Below, piece by piece: positions 1 through 9,933 of a DNA stretch of 41,296 bases. Under the pieces are notes generated by a model. That model had not been told where the DNA came from. It worked only from the letters and a program-made list of their open reading frames with translations, and did not search any database. The translations under genes were made by a program, and so were the position numbers. Positions within the stretch are counted from its first letter, which is position 1, and each line of letters opens with the position of its first letter. Source of the stretch: Tritrichomonas foetus. Lineage: Eukaryota; Parabasalia; Tritrichomonadida; Tritrichomonadidae. The stretch is from contig MLAK01000469.1 in the NCBI GenBank assembly GCA_001839685.1, forward strand, positions 64,965 through 106,260, given 5' to 3'.

Positions 1-45
1 GTTCAGAAATGATGGGAATGTAAGATCTGTCTCTTATACACATCT
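1..45. other. Mate-pair junction artefact (adapter plus displaced TOR fragment)
   Basis: Bases 27-45 are exactly the 19-bp Tn5 mosaic end used in Nextera libraries, CTGTCTCTTATACACATCT. Bases 1-26 are an exact copy of 5256-5281, inside the TOR gene. The order is fragment end (5281), adapter, fragment start (46), all in + orientation. This is what circularising a 46-5281 fragment (about 5.2 kb) in a mate-pair library would give. These 45 bases are therefore not genomic at this position, and the real sequence to the left of 46 is unknown. Confidence 0.95.
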
Positions 46-706
46 CTTCTGTTGTTGTTTCTTCTTCTGTTGTAGTTTCTTCTTCTGTTGTTGTTTCTTC
101 TTCTGTTGTAGTTTCTTCTTCTGTTGTTGTTTCTTCTTCATATAATGAAGTAACAAGTAAACTATCCCAATTATATCTAGCTGGAATTATGCATTGAAAT
201 TCTGTAAAGGATGGAACCTCAACAGCTGAACTTGTGAATTTCCACATAATCATATCACTTTGAGTTATTGACATATAATTATATGCTGCATTAGTTGTAT
301 CATCAGGGAAGACCAATTCGATTGGTGAATCAAACTGGCAGTCAGTAAAACTTATTGGGTTGTAAGAATAAAAATATCCAGAATTTTCAGCAACATTAAA
401 AAAGAAAAAGTTATCTCTTAAATTCACAGACCCTCCACTGTTAGCAGTGAAATAGAATATATTACTTGAGCAGGTATTATTTATAATATAATTATTATAG
501 ATCGTTGAACTTATTTGTGTTTCAAATGCATTTATAATATTTGATCCAATTATGGAGTAGAAATAGCTAGCTCCAGCAGAATAGCCACTACTTGATTCTA
601 TGTAAAATCCAAATACAGAACCTGAACAATGTACATTCTTTCGAGTTCCAGCAAATGAACAATATAAATTCGAGTTGATGGCAAGAGAAATGAGTGTAAT
701 ATTCAT
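46..706 (-). CDS. Partial surface-type protein with Glu/Thr repeats (3' end missing)
   Basis: An open frame starts at the ATG at 706, directly after two in-frame TAA codons, and stays open to the artefact at 45, giving about 220 codons with no stop. The N-terminal ~185 residues are rich in Ser, Asn, Ile, Tyr and Phe in short beta-like segments, for example NNTCSSNIFYFTANSGGS, resembling degenerate parallel beta-helix proteins. The C-terminal part is five repeats of EEETTT, a typical extended, probably glycosylated stalk. No obvious signal peptide follows this ATG (MNITLISLAINSN), so either the true start is lost or this is a gene fragment. An initiator-like TCATA lies 7 bases upstream, supporting this start. 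The family is unassigned; a surface role is inferred from composition only. Confidence 0.6.
47..139 (-). repeat. 18-bp tandem repeat encoding EEETTT
   Basis: Five 18-bp units each encode Glu-Glu-Glu-Thr-Thr-Thr on the minus strand, followed by one more Glu-Glu-Glu start. Units alternate between ACA ACA ACA and ACT ACA ACA for the threonines, so the array has a 36-bp higher-order period. The array runs into the adapter at 45, so its true length is unknown. Confidence 0.9.
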
Positions 707-710
707 TTAT

Positions 711-715
711 TATGA
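711..715 (-). promoter_or_regulatory. Initiator-like TCATA
   Basis: On the minus strand TCATA fits the trichomonad initiator consensus TCA(+1)Y(T/A). The predicted +1 A is at 713, giving a 7-base leader before the ATG at 706. Confidence 0.5.
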
Positions 716-844
716 AATATGCATTTCAATCATATTCCTTTACAATTTTTTTGGTAATTCTATTGTATTTCATTGCCGATAGGAACCCTATTTTTAAGAA
801 ATATTGAATTAATAATAAAATTTGTTAAAATAAATATGAATTGA

Positions 845-1530
845 ATGAGATCCAAAAAAAATCTAACAATAAAAATGCTGACGAAAATTTGGATTAATGA
901 AGGAATACTGCCACTAGATAGTGCTTCTTTTCTTGATTTCTTGGAAGGCAAAAGATTAGGCGATGTAAATTTAGGTCTGAGAATGGAATGGCATTGCTCC
1001 GTGAATAGAATGATTATGTCAGAAATATATTGTCAAAATAATGATTTCATTGGATCACTTCACTTTATTATTCAATCATGATGGTATGGTCATAAATGAC
1101 AATATTCTTCCTTTTATACATCCAAACTTAATATTGAAAAATGATGAACCCAAATATTGACTATTTATGGTTTGAACAGTGAATTATTGGGTATTTAATA
1201 TGAAAATGTTGTTTATTGATTGATATTTCAAAGATAATTTTCAATCAGATTTCAGTTTGATCACTGGATATTCTATTAAATTGAAAATATCCATTTTCTA
1301 ATAGTCAAATTCGATATAAAGATACTTGTAATGTAAAAATTACTCATAAATATGACTTACCACCAATTACAAAGTGCCAAAAAGATAATCATAAGCATGG
1401 ATTATAAAGCTATTTTTAGCCAGAATTAGATTAGGATATGTAGATTTTTAGTTTATTGAATAGTTCAGATAGATTTTCCATAGCTTAAGACATAAAAATT
1501 GAAGAACTCTGATTTGAAAAAAGATTAATT
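845..1530 (+). pseudogene. Decayed gene of unknown family, frameshifted
   Basis: Three coding-like stretches lie in succession on the plus strand but in different frames. The first is 845-1081, 78 codons from ATG, containing SASFLDFLEGKRLGDVNLGL. The second runs about 1074-1303 with stops and contains NHDGMVINDNILPF and later FQSDFSLITGYSIKL. The third, about 1309-1530 with several stops, contains CNVKITHKYDLPPITKCQKD. Residue use is far less repetitive than expected for random AT-rich DNA. The simplest reading is one ancestral gene with two frameshifts and several nonsense changes. I do not recognise the protein. The opposite-strand ORF at 760-951 looks like a shadow. Confidence 0.35.
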
Positions 1531-1770
1531 GGGGATAAATATCGAAATTAAAGGTAAAATTCTAGTTTCCTCACATATTGAGATATATAAAACAGTGAGC
1601 TTTTTATCAAATTATCACTTAGGGAAAAAAAACATTCCTTATGTCGTGAAGCATATATACCATATCAGAGTTCTATGATAATTTTTTTGTTGATTAATAA
1701 AAATATAAGAAAAAAATATTTTATTTGGTTTTCAATCGTAATTTTTAATAAAAACAAGTTTGATTTAATC

Positions 1771-4700
1771 CTACCAAAAAGGGCACCATCCTCTAAAATG
1801 ACGGCAATAATTAATAGGATCTTCAGCAATTTCAATTAGCTTTCTAACTTGATCTTCAACTTTCACCTGTTTAAGAACAGTTTCATTGGCATTATTATTG
1901 TTTAATTCTGCACTTTTTTCAGTGTTCAGTTCATTTCCAGAAAGTTTTCTGATCACTTTATCAATTGAACTTTTTTCTTTTTGTGATTCTTTTAAGAAAA
2001 CTGTCAATTGAGCAGAAAGACTCGATTTTTTCTTTCTCATTAATTTCATCACTTTGACACAAATCTGTTCAAAATACCCTTGACTTCGATTCCCTTCTAA
2101 CGCGTTCGCAAACATTCTTGTGAGTCTGAAAGGAACTTTTTCAGGGAATTTTTTCCTTTTTTGAGCAGATTCAAAACAATCTCCAAAATCGATGTGAATT
2201 GCTGCTCCGCTTGAAACATTGATAAGGATGTTCGAAGGATGACGATCACCTAAACCAATAACATAACCAACCATTGACATGACAGCCAAAGATTTTGTGA
2301 ATGTTTTCATTTTTGTGACGATTTCGAACGAAGATCGACTTCTATGGAAGAAAGCATCGAAAAGCTCAATGGCTCTGGTGTTTTCGTCAACATAATTAAA
2401 GAATTCATACTTCTGAAGATTGTTCATCGTTTCAAATGTTTCAGAGGCGAATTCAGAATCTAAACTCCTTTCAATGTCCATTGGAGCTTTTTGGATACAA
2501 TATTTCCATTTTTTATTTGGAATATCATCTATAATTCCACTCATCAGTTTCATATTTCCTTCATCACTAAAGTTATTTTCATTCATTTTTTGTTCTTCAC
2601 AGTAATTTTCATGATAATATTCTACATTACTTTCTTTTACGTGATTTTGATTAGAAGAATGTTTTACATCATGTTTATTTTCGTCATTATTCAGATGATC
2701 ATTAGGTTTATTTGCCTTCTGATTTGAAGTAAGTTCAACGTTTTGTTCATTATTTTGTTGGTTGAAATGTTGATTTCGAATTAGACCTTCATGATTTATA
2801 CTGCCAACCTGATATTTATAAGTATTTCTATTTTTTGTTGTTTGATTCCCAGATCTAAACTGTTCAACAATTTGCTGAAAACTCTCCGAATTTTTCACAA
2901 AACGAATTAAACCACAATCTTTCCTCAATGGAATGATTTTGTATCTCGTGATTTCAAGATTGTCGCGTTTAAAGGATTTTCGAAAGAATGTATTCAACAA
3001 ATTGAAGAATTGCATTATTCTTTGATCATTTCTTAAATCTTCTTTAGACTTGAGTAAAAATTCACATTTTCTGCCGGTTTCTTTAACTATAAAGTTGACA
3101 CAACGAGGACGCTGGGCAGTTTGACAAATTTTGACTTTTTCATCAATAATATATAAAGTGTTTGTACTTCCAGGAATCAGCATTCTATGAAATTCATAAT
3201 TCGAGAGGTTTGGTGAACAGTGTGACAAGCTTAATTCTGTTAAATCTAACCAAGCATCATCAATATCGCTATATAGGTCATATAACTTATTCCACATCTC
3301 TATCATATTGTCTTGTGTATGTTTTTTAAATAGATTTTCACATTCAATGACTTTTTTACCAAACTTTTGAATGAAAATATGATCAAATTCTGTTTTGGGA
3401 TGGTGGAAATCATTATATTGAACAGCAAGAATGTTATCACAATTAAAGAAACTCTTTGATGCAGCTTCAATTGAATTTTTCCATTTTTCAAAAGCATTCA
3501 CAGATAATTCAGCAAGTCCTTCATCGAAAATTCTACATTCTTTAACAACATTTGTCGAATTATTTAAAGGAACAAAATGATTCGCACTAATTGAGTTCCT
3601 ATGAATATCAAATTTATTTTGACTTTTAATTTGACTAATATTGGTATAATTCAATTTATTATTATTAATTTGATTAGCTGAAAGATTTAAACAAGTTATT
3701 TTGTCATTTGAAAATAAATTTTCGAGTCTTTCGAGAATCAGTGATGCATTTTGACAATTATTTTTAACATGAAAGTTCAATGAGAAGTAAACTGATTGGA
3801 AATCTTCTTTACATGCAATTAAAAACAATTTTTCAATAAATGCAACATCACAATCTATATGAATACTAATTTGTGGAAGCATATTTAAAATTAATTTTGG
3901 TGACAATGCCAAAATTCTGTTTTCAAGATCTTTTGGCAAATCATCTGGGAGTTTTAATGAAAATAAAGCAAAAAAAAGTTGAACTAAAAATTCAAAATAA
4001 AAGTTTTCATCATATTCAACTATACATAAACATGAATCAATTATATTTAAGGCAAATTGTCTGTGATTATTCATATCTGGTGTACATTCTTTTAATATTT
4101 TTCTTCTTGATTCAACAACAGCTTTGTCTTTCTCACTAATGGTAATTTCATCGCAACGATCACAATTTTTGGCAACAAATGTCTTTCCAACTTTATAAGC
4201 TTCACCATTAATAATTTTTTGGGCCACATCGATGGAATCGTCTTGTTCAAAGGAAAAATTATCATGATCTTTTTTGTTTTCATCATGAATTGTTATATTT
4301 GGCTTTATTTGGTCATAAAGAAGTGAATTTTGTATTGGATCAGAAAATGATGCTTGTGAAGAAACTCTTCTTAACAAGGAAGTATCAAGAGATTGTAAAG
4401 ATTCATGTATCAGAATTTCTTCATCACTATTACTATTATTAAAGCTTTTTTCGGAACCATAAGAGTTTTCATTGTCTCCACTATTTTCTTGATAGTTTTG
4501 CTGGTCATATTCTTCTTCATCATATAAATAATCTTGTTTTGAGCTTTCATCTGAAAGATCAAGGCTTCCCATTGATTCATTAATACGATCTGCATCAATG
4601 GGGATTAATTCTTCAGAATCTAATTTTGCAAGGTTTTCATTAGAGATTTGTTCACTATGGGATTCAATAAAAAGAGACAAATTTACCATTGCCCATCCTT

Positions 4701-7700
4701 TCATTATAGAAATGTTACATGGATTCATTTGCCGAGCTGCATTGTAGTATCTAAAACTAACTTCATGATAAAATAAAGTCGAATATTTCCCAGTAAGTTG
4801 ACAAACTCTAGAAAAATCAAAATGCTGATTTACATTCATTGAAAAAAGATTAAACATTTGTTCAGGAAACTTTGTTGTTAAATGAGTGAAGAAATATTGT
4901 TGTTTTTTAGGGCTTTTTTCCATTAAAATACTCATTGCGTTTTCAAATGAAGTTGTTTCGAAATAGTATGCAATATAATCTCTTAAATCCGATCCAAACA
5001 CTGGAGATTGTGAAAAACTAGTGAGCAATACTCCTGGCATATGAATTTTATGATAAGCAGTCAAATATATAAATTCATAAATATTTTCAACAAGACCAAA
5101 ACCTAGAGTAGTAGCAACTAAACAATATGCTTCATAATTTGATCCCTCATCCCATTCTAATTTAAGTCTTTCATCATAAAGAATGGATTTACAAGATAAA
5201 TTTAGTGTTTTATCGAAATAATGATGAATTATTTCATAATGCCCTCCTTTTCTAAGTTCAGAAATGATGGGAATGTAAGATTCATGATAAGAATTGATTG
5301 GTTTTAATATGGATCTCGGCAAAATTAGCCTTTCCCACATCCAATCAACCCTTTCAAAGTCTTTAACACGACGATTCCAAATATCACAAACTTCAGTTGG
5401 TACTTCACAATTATAAATATTAATTATTTCGTTAAATTCACTTAATAATTGTAATTTGCATAACTTCTTTTGATTACTAAAAGTATCACCTTTTTCGAAA
5501 TCATAGTTATTTAGTTTTTTAAATGCAATATCCACAAGTTCGTTAGCTTTATTATAATTTTTGGTAGTGATGTAATAAACAATTTGTGGATAAAGTAAGT
5601 TTCCTTTTTCGATGAATTTATATTTTTTCAGGATTTCGGATATTTTGTAATTTTCTCTTCTTACAGCGAAAACCCACATGTAAACAGCTAAAGAATGTAT
5701 CTTATCTTTATCATCGGGTAATAGACAAAATTGATCATAATATTCAACAATTTCATCATATCGTCTCAATGAGAAAAGGCAAAGTAATTTCTTTGTTAAA
5801 GGAGCATTTTCATTTTCATAAATACTTAAAGCTTGTTCCCAATTTCCTAAGAAACAATGGCAACTAGCTGTTAAATTTGGATCAATACAATGCTCAAACT
5901 TATTAAACAAGGCTTGCAAATTCGCTTTTTTATTTAGTTTCTTTGAAATTTCATAAATTTTATATGTTAAGGAGCGTGGAAGGTTTTTATTCAATATAAA
6001 GTGTCTCTGAATAATCAATAGCGAATAATATGGCGATGATGTTGAGAGCGAAATTTTTAAATAATCAATATCAAAAGTATATCCTTTCATATCCATAAAT
6101 TCAATTAAATTTAACAATTCCTGATTTTTTATCTGTTTTATTTTTTCGATTCTTTGACCTAACATTTTAGAAAAGCATGCTCTGTCTTCATTTGAACAAA
6201 TTTTCCAAATGGTGAGAAAAGCTGCAGGAAATAGATGAGCTGCTAAATTCCAAGCAGAATAAACAAATTCCGAAAATGTTCTAAAAATGACATCAGGTGA
6301 ATTTCTGAATGAAAAAACAATTAAATAGCCAACAAAATCATTTAAATTTTCAATTGTGGTAAAAATTTTCATGTTAAGAAAATAAATCTCTGGAGGTGAA
6401 TATTCATGGGATAAACTTTTCATGTTTCTATTAAGATCAATAAACTTGATTTTTTGGTTTTTATCGGAAAAATTATTCTGAAGATCAAACATTTCAAAAT
6501 GTTGAAATTCCGATAAAGATTTAAATAGATTGACTGTGTTGATTTTAATTGGCCGAGTGATTTGGTAAATATGAGCAAGATAATTTGTGACATCAGTATT
6601 TTGCACTAAATACTCTAGGGATCGTACAACTTCATGCTCATTTAGTAATGAGCTTCTTGACAATTTACATAAGTAAATATCAATCGGCATTTTAAAATGA
6701 ACTATAGCAAGTGATAATAATCGAATTGACCATTTTAAATAATGAAAATTATAAAGCATCATTCTTTCAATGACTAGATTGTAGATTTTTTGAATAAAAA
6801 TACTATATTCTTCAGGCAGAGTTGGAATTAATGTTACACACATCTTCAAACAACTGATTTCATTGATTCTTAATTCAATAATTGAAATTAAGTCATCCAT
6901 AAGGGAAATTATTGCCATTGGACATTTTAATAAAACAATAGTAAGGCATTGATACAAAATTTCTGGTCGATTATTTCGCATTACACTAAGAAACTTGAAA
7001 ATCTTTTTAATAAATTCTATGGCATATCCAGCTGCACGCTCTGAATTTTGTTCAAAAATTACCGCAATTACTTTCATTTTCCACCAATGACCATCAAAAT
7101 CATGCGATAATAAAGTTTTAATAATTACGCTAACTACACAATTTTGAAAAGTGCTATCAGCTGTATTATCTCCTTTATTTTCATTTAGAGAATCAAATGA
7201 TGATCCAAGTAATTGAAGTAATGAAATTTTGAGATTCATACATTTAACGACTTTCAATAAATGCAAAATTGGCTTTTGAATTTCAGGGTATTCAGTATTA
7301 AAATTCAGTCCTCCTTTAATTCTTAAACATAAATTATTTAAACTTTTGATTGTAGATAATAAAAACTTTTCATGTTTCTCTGTTGTAAAAATAACATAAA
7401 ATATATTCAAAATAGATTTTAAATATGGTCGACATAATTCTCCCATATTTGAAATAGCTTTCAGTAAAGATTTATCTCTTTTTAATAATAAAGGTTCATC
7501 AACTGAAAGAAAAATCTGATTGCGAAATGATGCATTGGATTTTGGGCTTATACTTGAACTATGTAATGAAGAACTATGTAAACATGATCCAAATGATGAC
7601 ACACATGAAGCCGCATCAAAAAACAAATCCTCATTTCTTTCAAAAGGATATCTCTCATTAAGTATTAACAACAAAGACTCAATTAATTCAGATGATAATG

Positions 7701-9927
7701 AATTAGTCTCAGGTGTAATATTTGCAAGAGTATTACAAAAAGTACCGAAACAGTCTGCAAGTTTTGCCATTTTACTAACAATTCTCAAATCACAATAGTT
7801 ATTCGTTCGAATTAAACTAATGATATGAATAATATATTTTCGAATTATTGGCTGTTCAAAAAGTGGATTAATAATATAAAATTTGGGAAGAATTAAGAAA
7901 ATTTCTTTACGTACTTTAAAACAGTGATCATAGAGAAATGTGTAAAAAAAGTTACTATTCGCTAAATTTTCAGTCGGCGTTAACATTTTAATTGCTTTCA
8001 ATCTAAATTTTGTTTGGCTTTCTTCTAAAATGAATTTTAATAATATATTGTTTCGTGAATCTGGATCTGTTGTACATTTTAGCGATTTTAGGTATAAAAC
8101 TGGATTATTTTTTGTTAATTCACGAATATCACCATCGAATTCCGGAAAATATTTATGAAGGCATAAAATTACTTTGAGGAAATTATCATCATTTTTCAAT
8201 GCAATTATTTTTTCTTTCAGTTCTTTAGAAAGTAGTGAAGGTTTGGTTTTCATAACTTGTATAAAATGCTTACAAATATCTTCTTTAGAAAAGTTATTGA
8301 CATCAATTTTAAATTCAAAGTTAAAATTAATATTCGAATGAATCTTGATTAAAGTCTTAAAAAGTTTGAAGCGACAAAAATATTTATTGCATTTCCGTTT
8401 TTGATAAAATATTTTACTTTTCTCAATTAATGATAAATCAAGAACGTCATAATTTTTTTCGATATAAGCACATAAACTATTTGTTGGATATTCTAGTAGG
8501 AAAGATAAAAGTTGATTTTTATCAAAATTAGAAAAACTGATGTAATTTAAAAGTTTAATAAAAATTTCAATTGATTTGATAAAATCATATTCAGCTATTT
8601 CGTTTTGTGTTATTTTTGTGTAATCACATACACAATACCCTTTTTTATTTTTCATATTTTTTTGTTTAAATTCTTGAATCTGATGCACTAATGTTGAATC
8701 ATGACGATCAATATTATTATGTAATGAATTTTGATATTCATAATCATCGTTTGATTTATTATTACTACATGAATAGTCATTAGAATAATTTTCTGGATTT
8801 AAAAGAATCAATTTTTTTGGATTATCATAAGAATGAGCATGGAGAATTCGAAAGGAACTTTTCCTTTTCTTTTCCAACATTACACTCTCATTCATATTAT
8901 CAATACTCAAAAATCCATTCTTATTACGATAAAAAGAATTATGATTGGATAATTTCTTAGTACTAAGAGATAATACGCTGTTACTATGTAGACTGTTGAA
9001 GTCTTTGTTACTGATGAAATTGAGTTCAATGTTATGGTCATGAGTATTGTTATAAGTGTTTTTGGTTTGTCTTAAAAAGTTATCATGATCATTATTTGAA
9101 AATTTTAATAAACTATTTTTAGGTTTGTTTATGTTTTTATAATCAAGGAATTTTCCAGATAAAAAATAATCCAAAATAATTTTGAAGAGTTTATCAACTT
9201 TATATTCTTCATATTGTAAATGCTTTGATAAAAGACTTGCGATTGTGTAAATTTGTGCTGGATGTTTAATTTCAGTGATATTATCTAGAAAATGAACATT
9301 ATTGGAGGTCAAATAAAGAAGTGATGACCGATCATAATCAGCATAGAAAAATAACGTTTTTATGTATATGTCCTGAAGCTTTCCTCCAATTTGGTCAGCA
9401 ATTTCATAAAATGACTGAGAATAATTGTGTAAGAATCCAATTGCTTGATCAGGAATATATTTTTTCATGGATTTCAGAATGTAAACTACATTCGGCCATT
9501 GTTCTCTTTTAAATCCTCTTTTGCACATTTCAATTAGATGGATTTTAATAGACGAAAATGAAAGATCGAAACTTTGAGAATTTTCTGCAAATAGTTTGAT
9601 GGCTTTGGTAATGACCCGAAGAACAAATAATGACTTTGTGTCATAGAATTCTTCATAATCAGAATATATCGTCAATAATGGATTTTGTGTGAAAAAGTGC
9701 AGAAGTGAAGAAAGCAAAACACGGTTAGAAAATTTTTCAACTGTTTCAACTGCCTGTATGCATGAAATTTGTTTATGCCAATCAGAAAAAATTGACGAAA
9801 GTTGTTCGTTGCTTAAAATTCTGAGTCGAGGGGATAAACTGTTTTTAATACTATGATATTCATATTTCCAAATATCATAATTATGGTTTGGATTTGGATG
9901 TATCAAATGCAAAACATTTTCGAACAT
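1771..9927 (-). CDS. TOR: Target of rapamycin (TOR) serine/threonine kinase
   Basis: A 2718-residue PI3K-related kinase, about the size of human mTOR. The N-terminal ~1200 residues are a helical solenoid interrupted by an Asn-rich segment (about 275-440); FAT-like helices follow, with an acidic Ser/Asn-rich insert near 1786-1836. An FRB domain lies at about 2138-2222 with S2157 and W2212 at the positions of human S2035 and W2101. The kinase domain (about 2250-2640) has the ATP-binding lysine K2293 in FLLKSKEDL, the catalytic GLGDRHPSN with D2561, and the metal-binding DFG at D2580, followed by FPEKVPFRLTRM as in mTOR. The FATC (about 2686-2718) ends in GWCPFW, identical to the mTOR terminus. 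An Asn-rich insert of about 95 residues (about 2360-2450) splits the kinase domain. TOR couples nutrients to growth as part of TORC complexes. The ATG at 9927 follows an in-frame TGA nine bases upstream. Confidence 0.97.
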   Translation of the reverse strand: MFENVLHLIHPNPNHNYDIWKYEYHSIKNSLSPRLRILSNEQLSSIFSDWHKQISCIQAVETVEKFSNRVLLSSLLHFFTQNPLLTIYSDYEEFYDTKSLFVLRVITKAIKLFAENSQSFDLSFSSIKIHLIEMCKRGFKREQWPNVVYILKSMKKYIPDQAIGFLHNYSQSFYEIADQIGGKLQDIYIKTLFFYADYDRSSLLYLTSNNVHFLDNITEIKHPAQIYTIASLLSKHLQYEEYKVDKLFKIILDYFLSGKFLDYKNINKPKNSLLKFSNNDHDNFLRQTKNTYNNTHDHNIELNFISNKDFNSLHSNSVLSLSTKKLSNHNSFYRNKNGFLSIDNMNESVMLEKKRKSSFRILHAHSYDNPKKLILLNPENYSNDYSCSNNKSNDDYEYQNSLHNNIDRHDSTLVHQIQEFKQKNMKNKKGYCVCDYTKITQNEIAEYDFIKSIEIFIKLLNYISFSNFDKNQLLSFLLEYPTNSLCAYIEKNYDVLDLSLIEKSKIFYQKRKCNKYFCRFKLFKTLIKIHSNINFNFEFKIDVNNFSKEDICKHFIQVMKTKPSLLSKELKEKIIALKNDDNFLKVILCLHKYFPEFDGDIRELTKNNPVLYLKSLKCTTDPDSRNNILLKFILEESQTKFRLKAIKMLTPTENLANSNFFYTFLYDHCFKVRKEIFLILPKFYIINPLFEQPIIRKYIIHIISLIRTNNYCDLRIVSKMAKLADCFGTFCNTLANITPETNSLSSELIESLLLILNERYPFERNEDLFFDAASCVSSFGSCLHSSSLHSSSISPKSNASFRNQIFLSVDEPLLLKRDKSLLKAISNMGELCRPYLKSILNIFYVIFTTEKHEKFLLSTIKSLNNLCLRIKGGLNFNTEYPEIQKPILHLLKVVKCMNLKISLLQLLGSSFDSLNENKGDNTADSTFQNCVVSVIIKTLLSHDFDGHWWKMKVIAVIFEQNSERAAGYAIEFIKKIFKFLSVMRNNRPEILYQCLTIVLLKCPMAIISLMDDLISIIELRINEISCLKMCVTLIPTLPEEYSIFIQKIYNLVIERMMLYNFHYLKWSIRLLSLAIVHFKMPIDIYLCKLSRSSLLNEHEVVRSLEYLVQNTDVTNYLAHIYQITRPIKINTVNLFKSLSEFQHFEMFDLQNNFSDKNQKIKFIDLNRNMKSLSHEYSPPEIYFLNMKIFTTIENLNDFVGYLIVFSFRNSPDVIFRTFSEFVYSAWNLAAHLFPAAFLTIWKICSNEDRACFSKMLGQRIEKIKQIKNQELLNLIEFMDMKGYTFDIDYLKISLSTSSPYYSLLIIQRHFILNKNLPRSLTYKIYEISKKLNKKANLQALFNKFEHCIDPNLTASCHCFLGNWEQALSIYENENAPLTKKLLCLFSLRRYDEIVEYYDQFCLLPDDKDKIHSLAVYMWVFAVRRENYKISEILKKYKFIEKGNLLYPQIVYYITTKNYNKANELVDIAFKKLNNYDFEKGDTFSNQKKLCKLQLLSEFNEIINIYNCEVPTEVCDIWNRRVKDFERVDWMWERLILPRSILKPINSYHESYIPIISELRKGGHYEIIHHYFDKTLNLSCKSILYDERLKLEWDEGSNYEAYCLVATTLGFGLVENIYEFIYLTAYHKIHMPGVLLTSFSQSPVFGSDLRDYIAYYFETTSFENAMSILMEKSPKKQQYFFTHLTTKFPEQMFNLFSMNVNQHFDFSRVCQLTGKYSTLFYHEVSFRYYNAARQMNPCNISIMKGWAMVNLSLFIESHSEQISNENLAKLDSEELIPIDADRINESMGSLDLSDESSKQDYLYDEEEYDQQNYQENSGDNENSYGSEKSFNNSNSDEEILIHESLQSLDTSLLRRVSSQASFSDPIQNSLLYDQIKPNITIHDENKKDHDNFSFEQDDSIDVAQKIINGEAYKVGKTFVAKNCDRCDEITISEKDKAVVESRRKILKECTPDMNNHRQFALNIIDSCLCIVEYDENFYFEFLVQLFFALFSLKLPDDLPKDLENRILALSPKLILNMLPQISIHIDCDVAFIEKLFLIACKEDFQSVYFSLNFHVKNNCQNASLILERLENLFSNDKITCLNLSANQINNNKLNYTNISQIKSQNKFDIHRNSISANHFVPLNNSTNVVKECRIFDEGLAELSVNAFEKWKNSIEAASKSFFNCDNILAVQYNDFHHPKTEFDHIFIQKFGKKVIECENLFKKHTQDNMIEMWNKLYDLYSDIDDAWLDLTELSLSHCSPNLSNYEFHRMLIPGSTNTLYIIDEKVKICQTAQRPRCVNFIVKETGRKCEFLLKSKEDLRNDQRIMQFFNLLNTFFRKSFKRDNLEITRYKIIPLRKDCGLIRFVKNSESFQQIVEQFRSGNQTTKNRNTYKYQVGSINHEGLIRNQHFNQQNNEQNVELTSNQKANKPNDHLNNDENKHDVKHSSNQNHVKESNVEYYHENYCEEQKMNENNFSDEGNMKLMSGIIDDIPNKKWKYCIQKAPMDIERSLDSEFASETFETMNNLQKYEFFNYVDENTRAIELFDAFFHRSRSSFEIVTKMKTFTKSLAVMSMVGYVIGLGDRHPSNILINVSSGAAIHIDFGDCFESAQKRKKFPEKVPFRLTRMFANALEGNRSQGYFEQICVKVMKLMRKKKSSLSAQLTVFLKESQKEKSSIDKVIRKLSGNELNTEKSAELNNNNANETVLKQVKVEDQVRKLIEIAEDPINYCRHFRGWCPFW

Positions 9928-9933
9928 TTGTTT

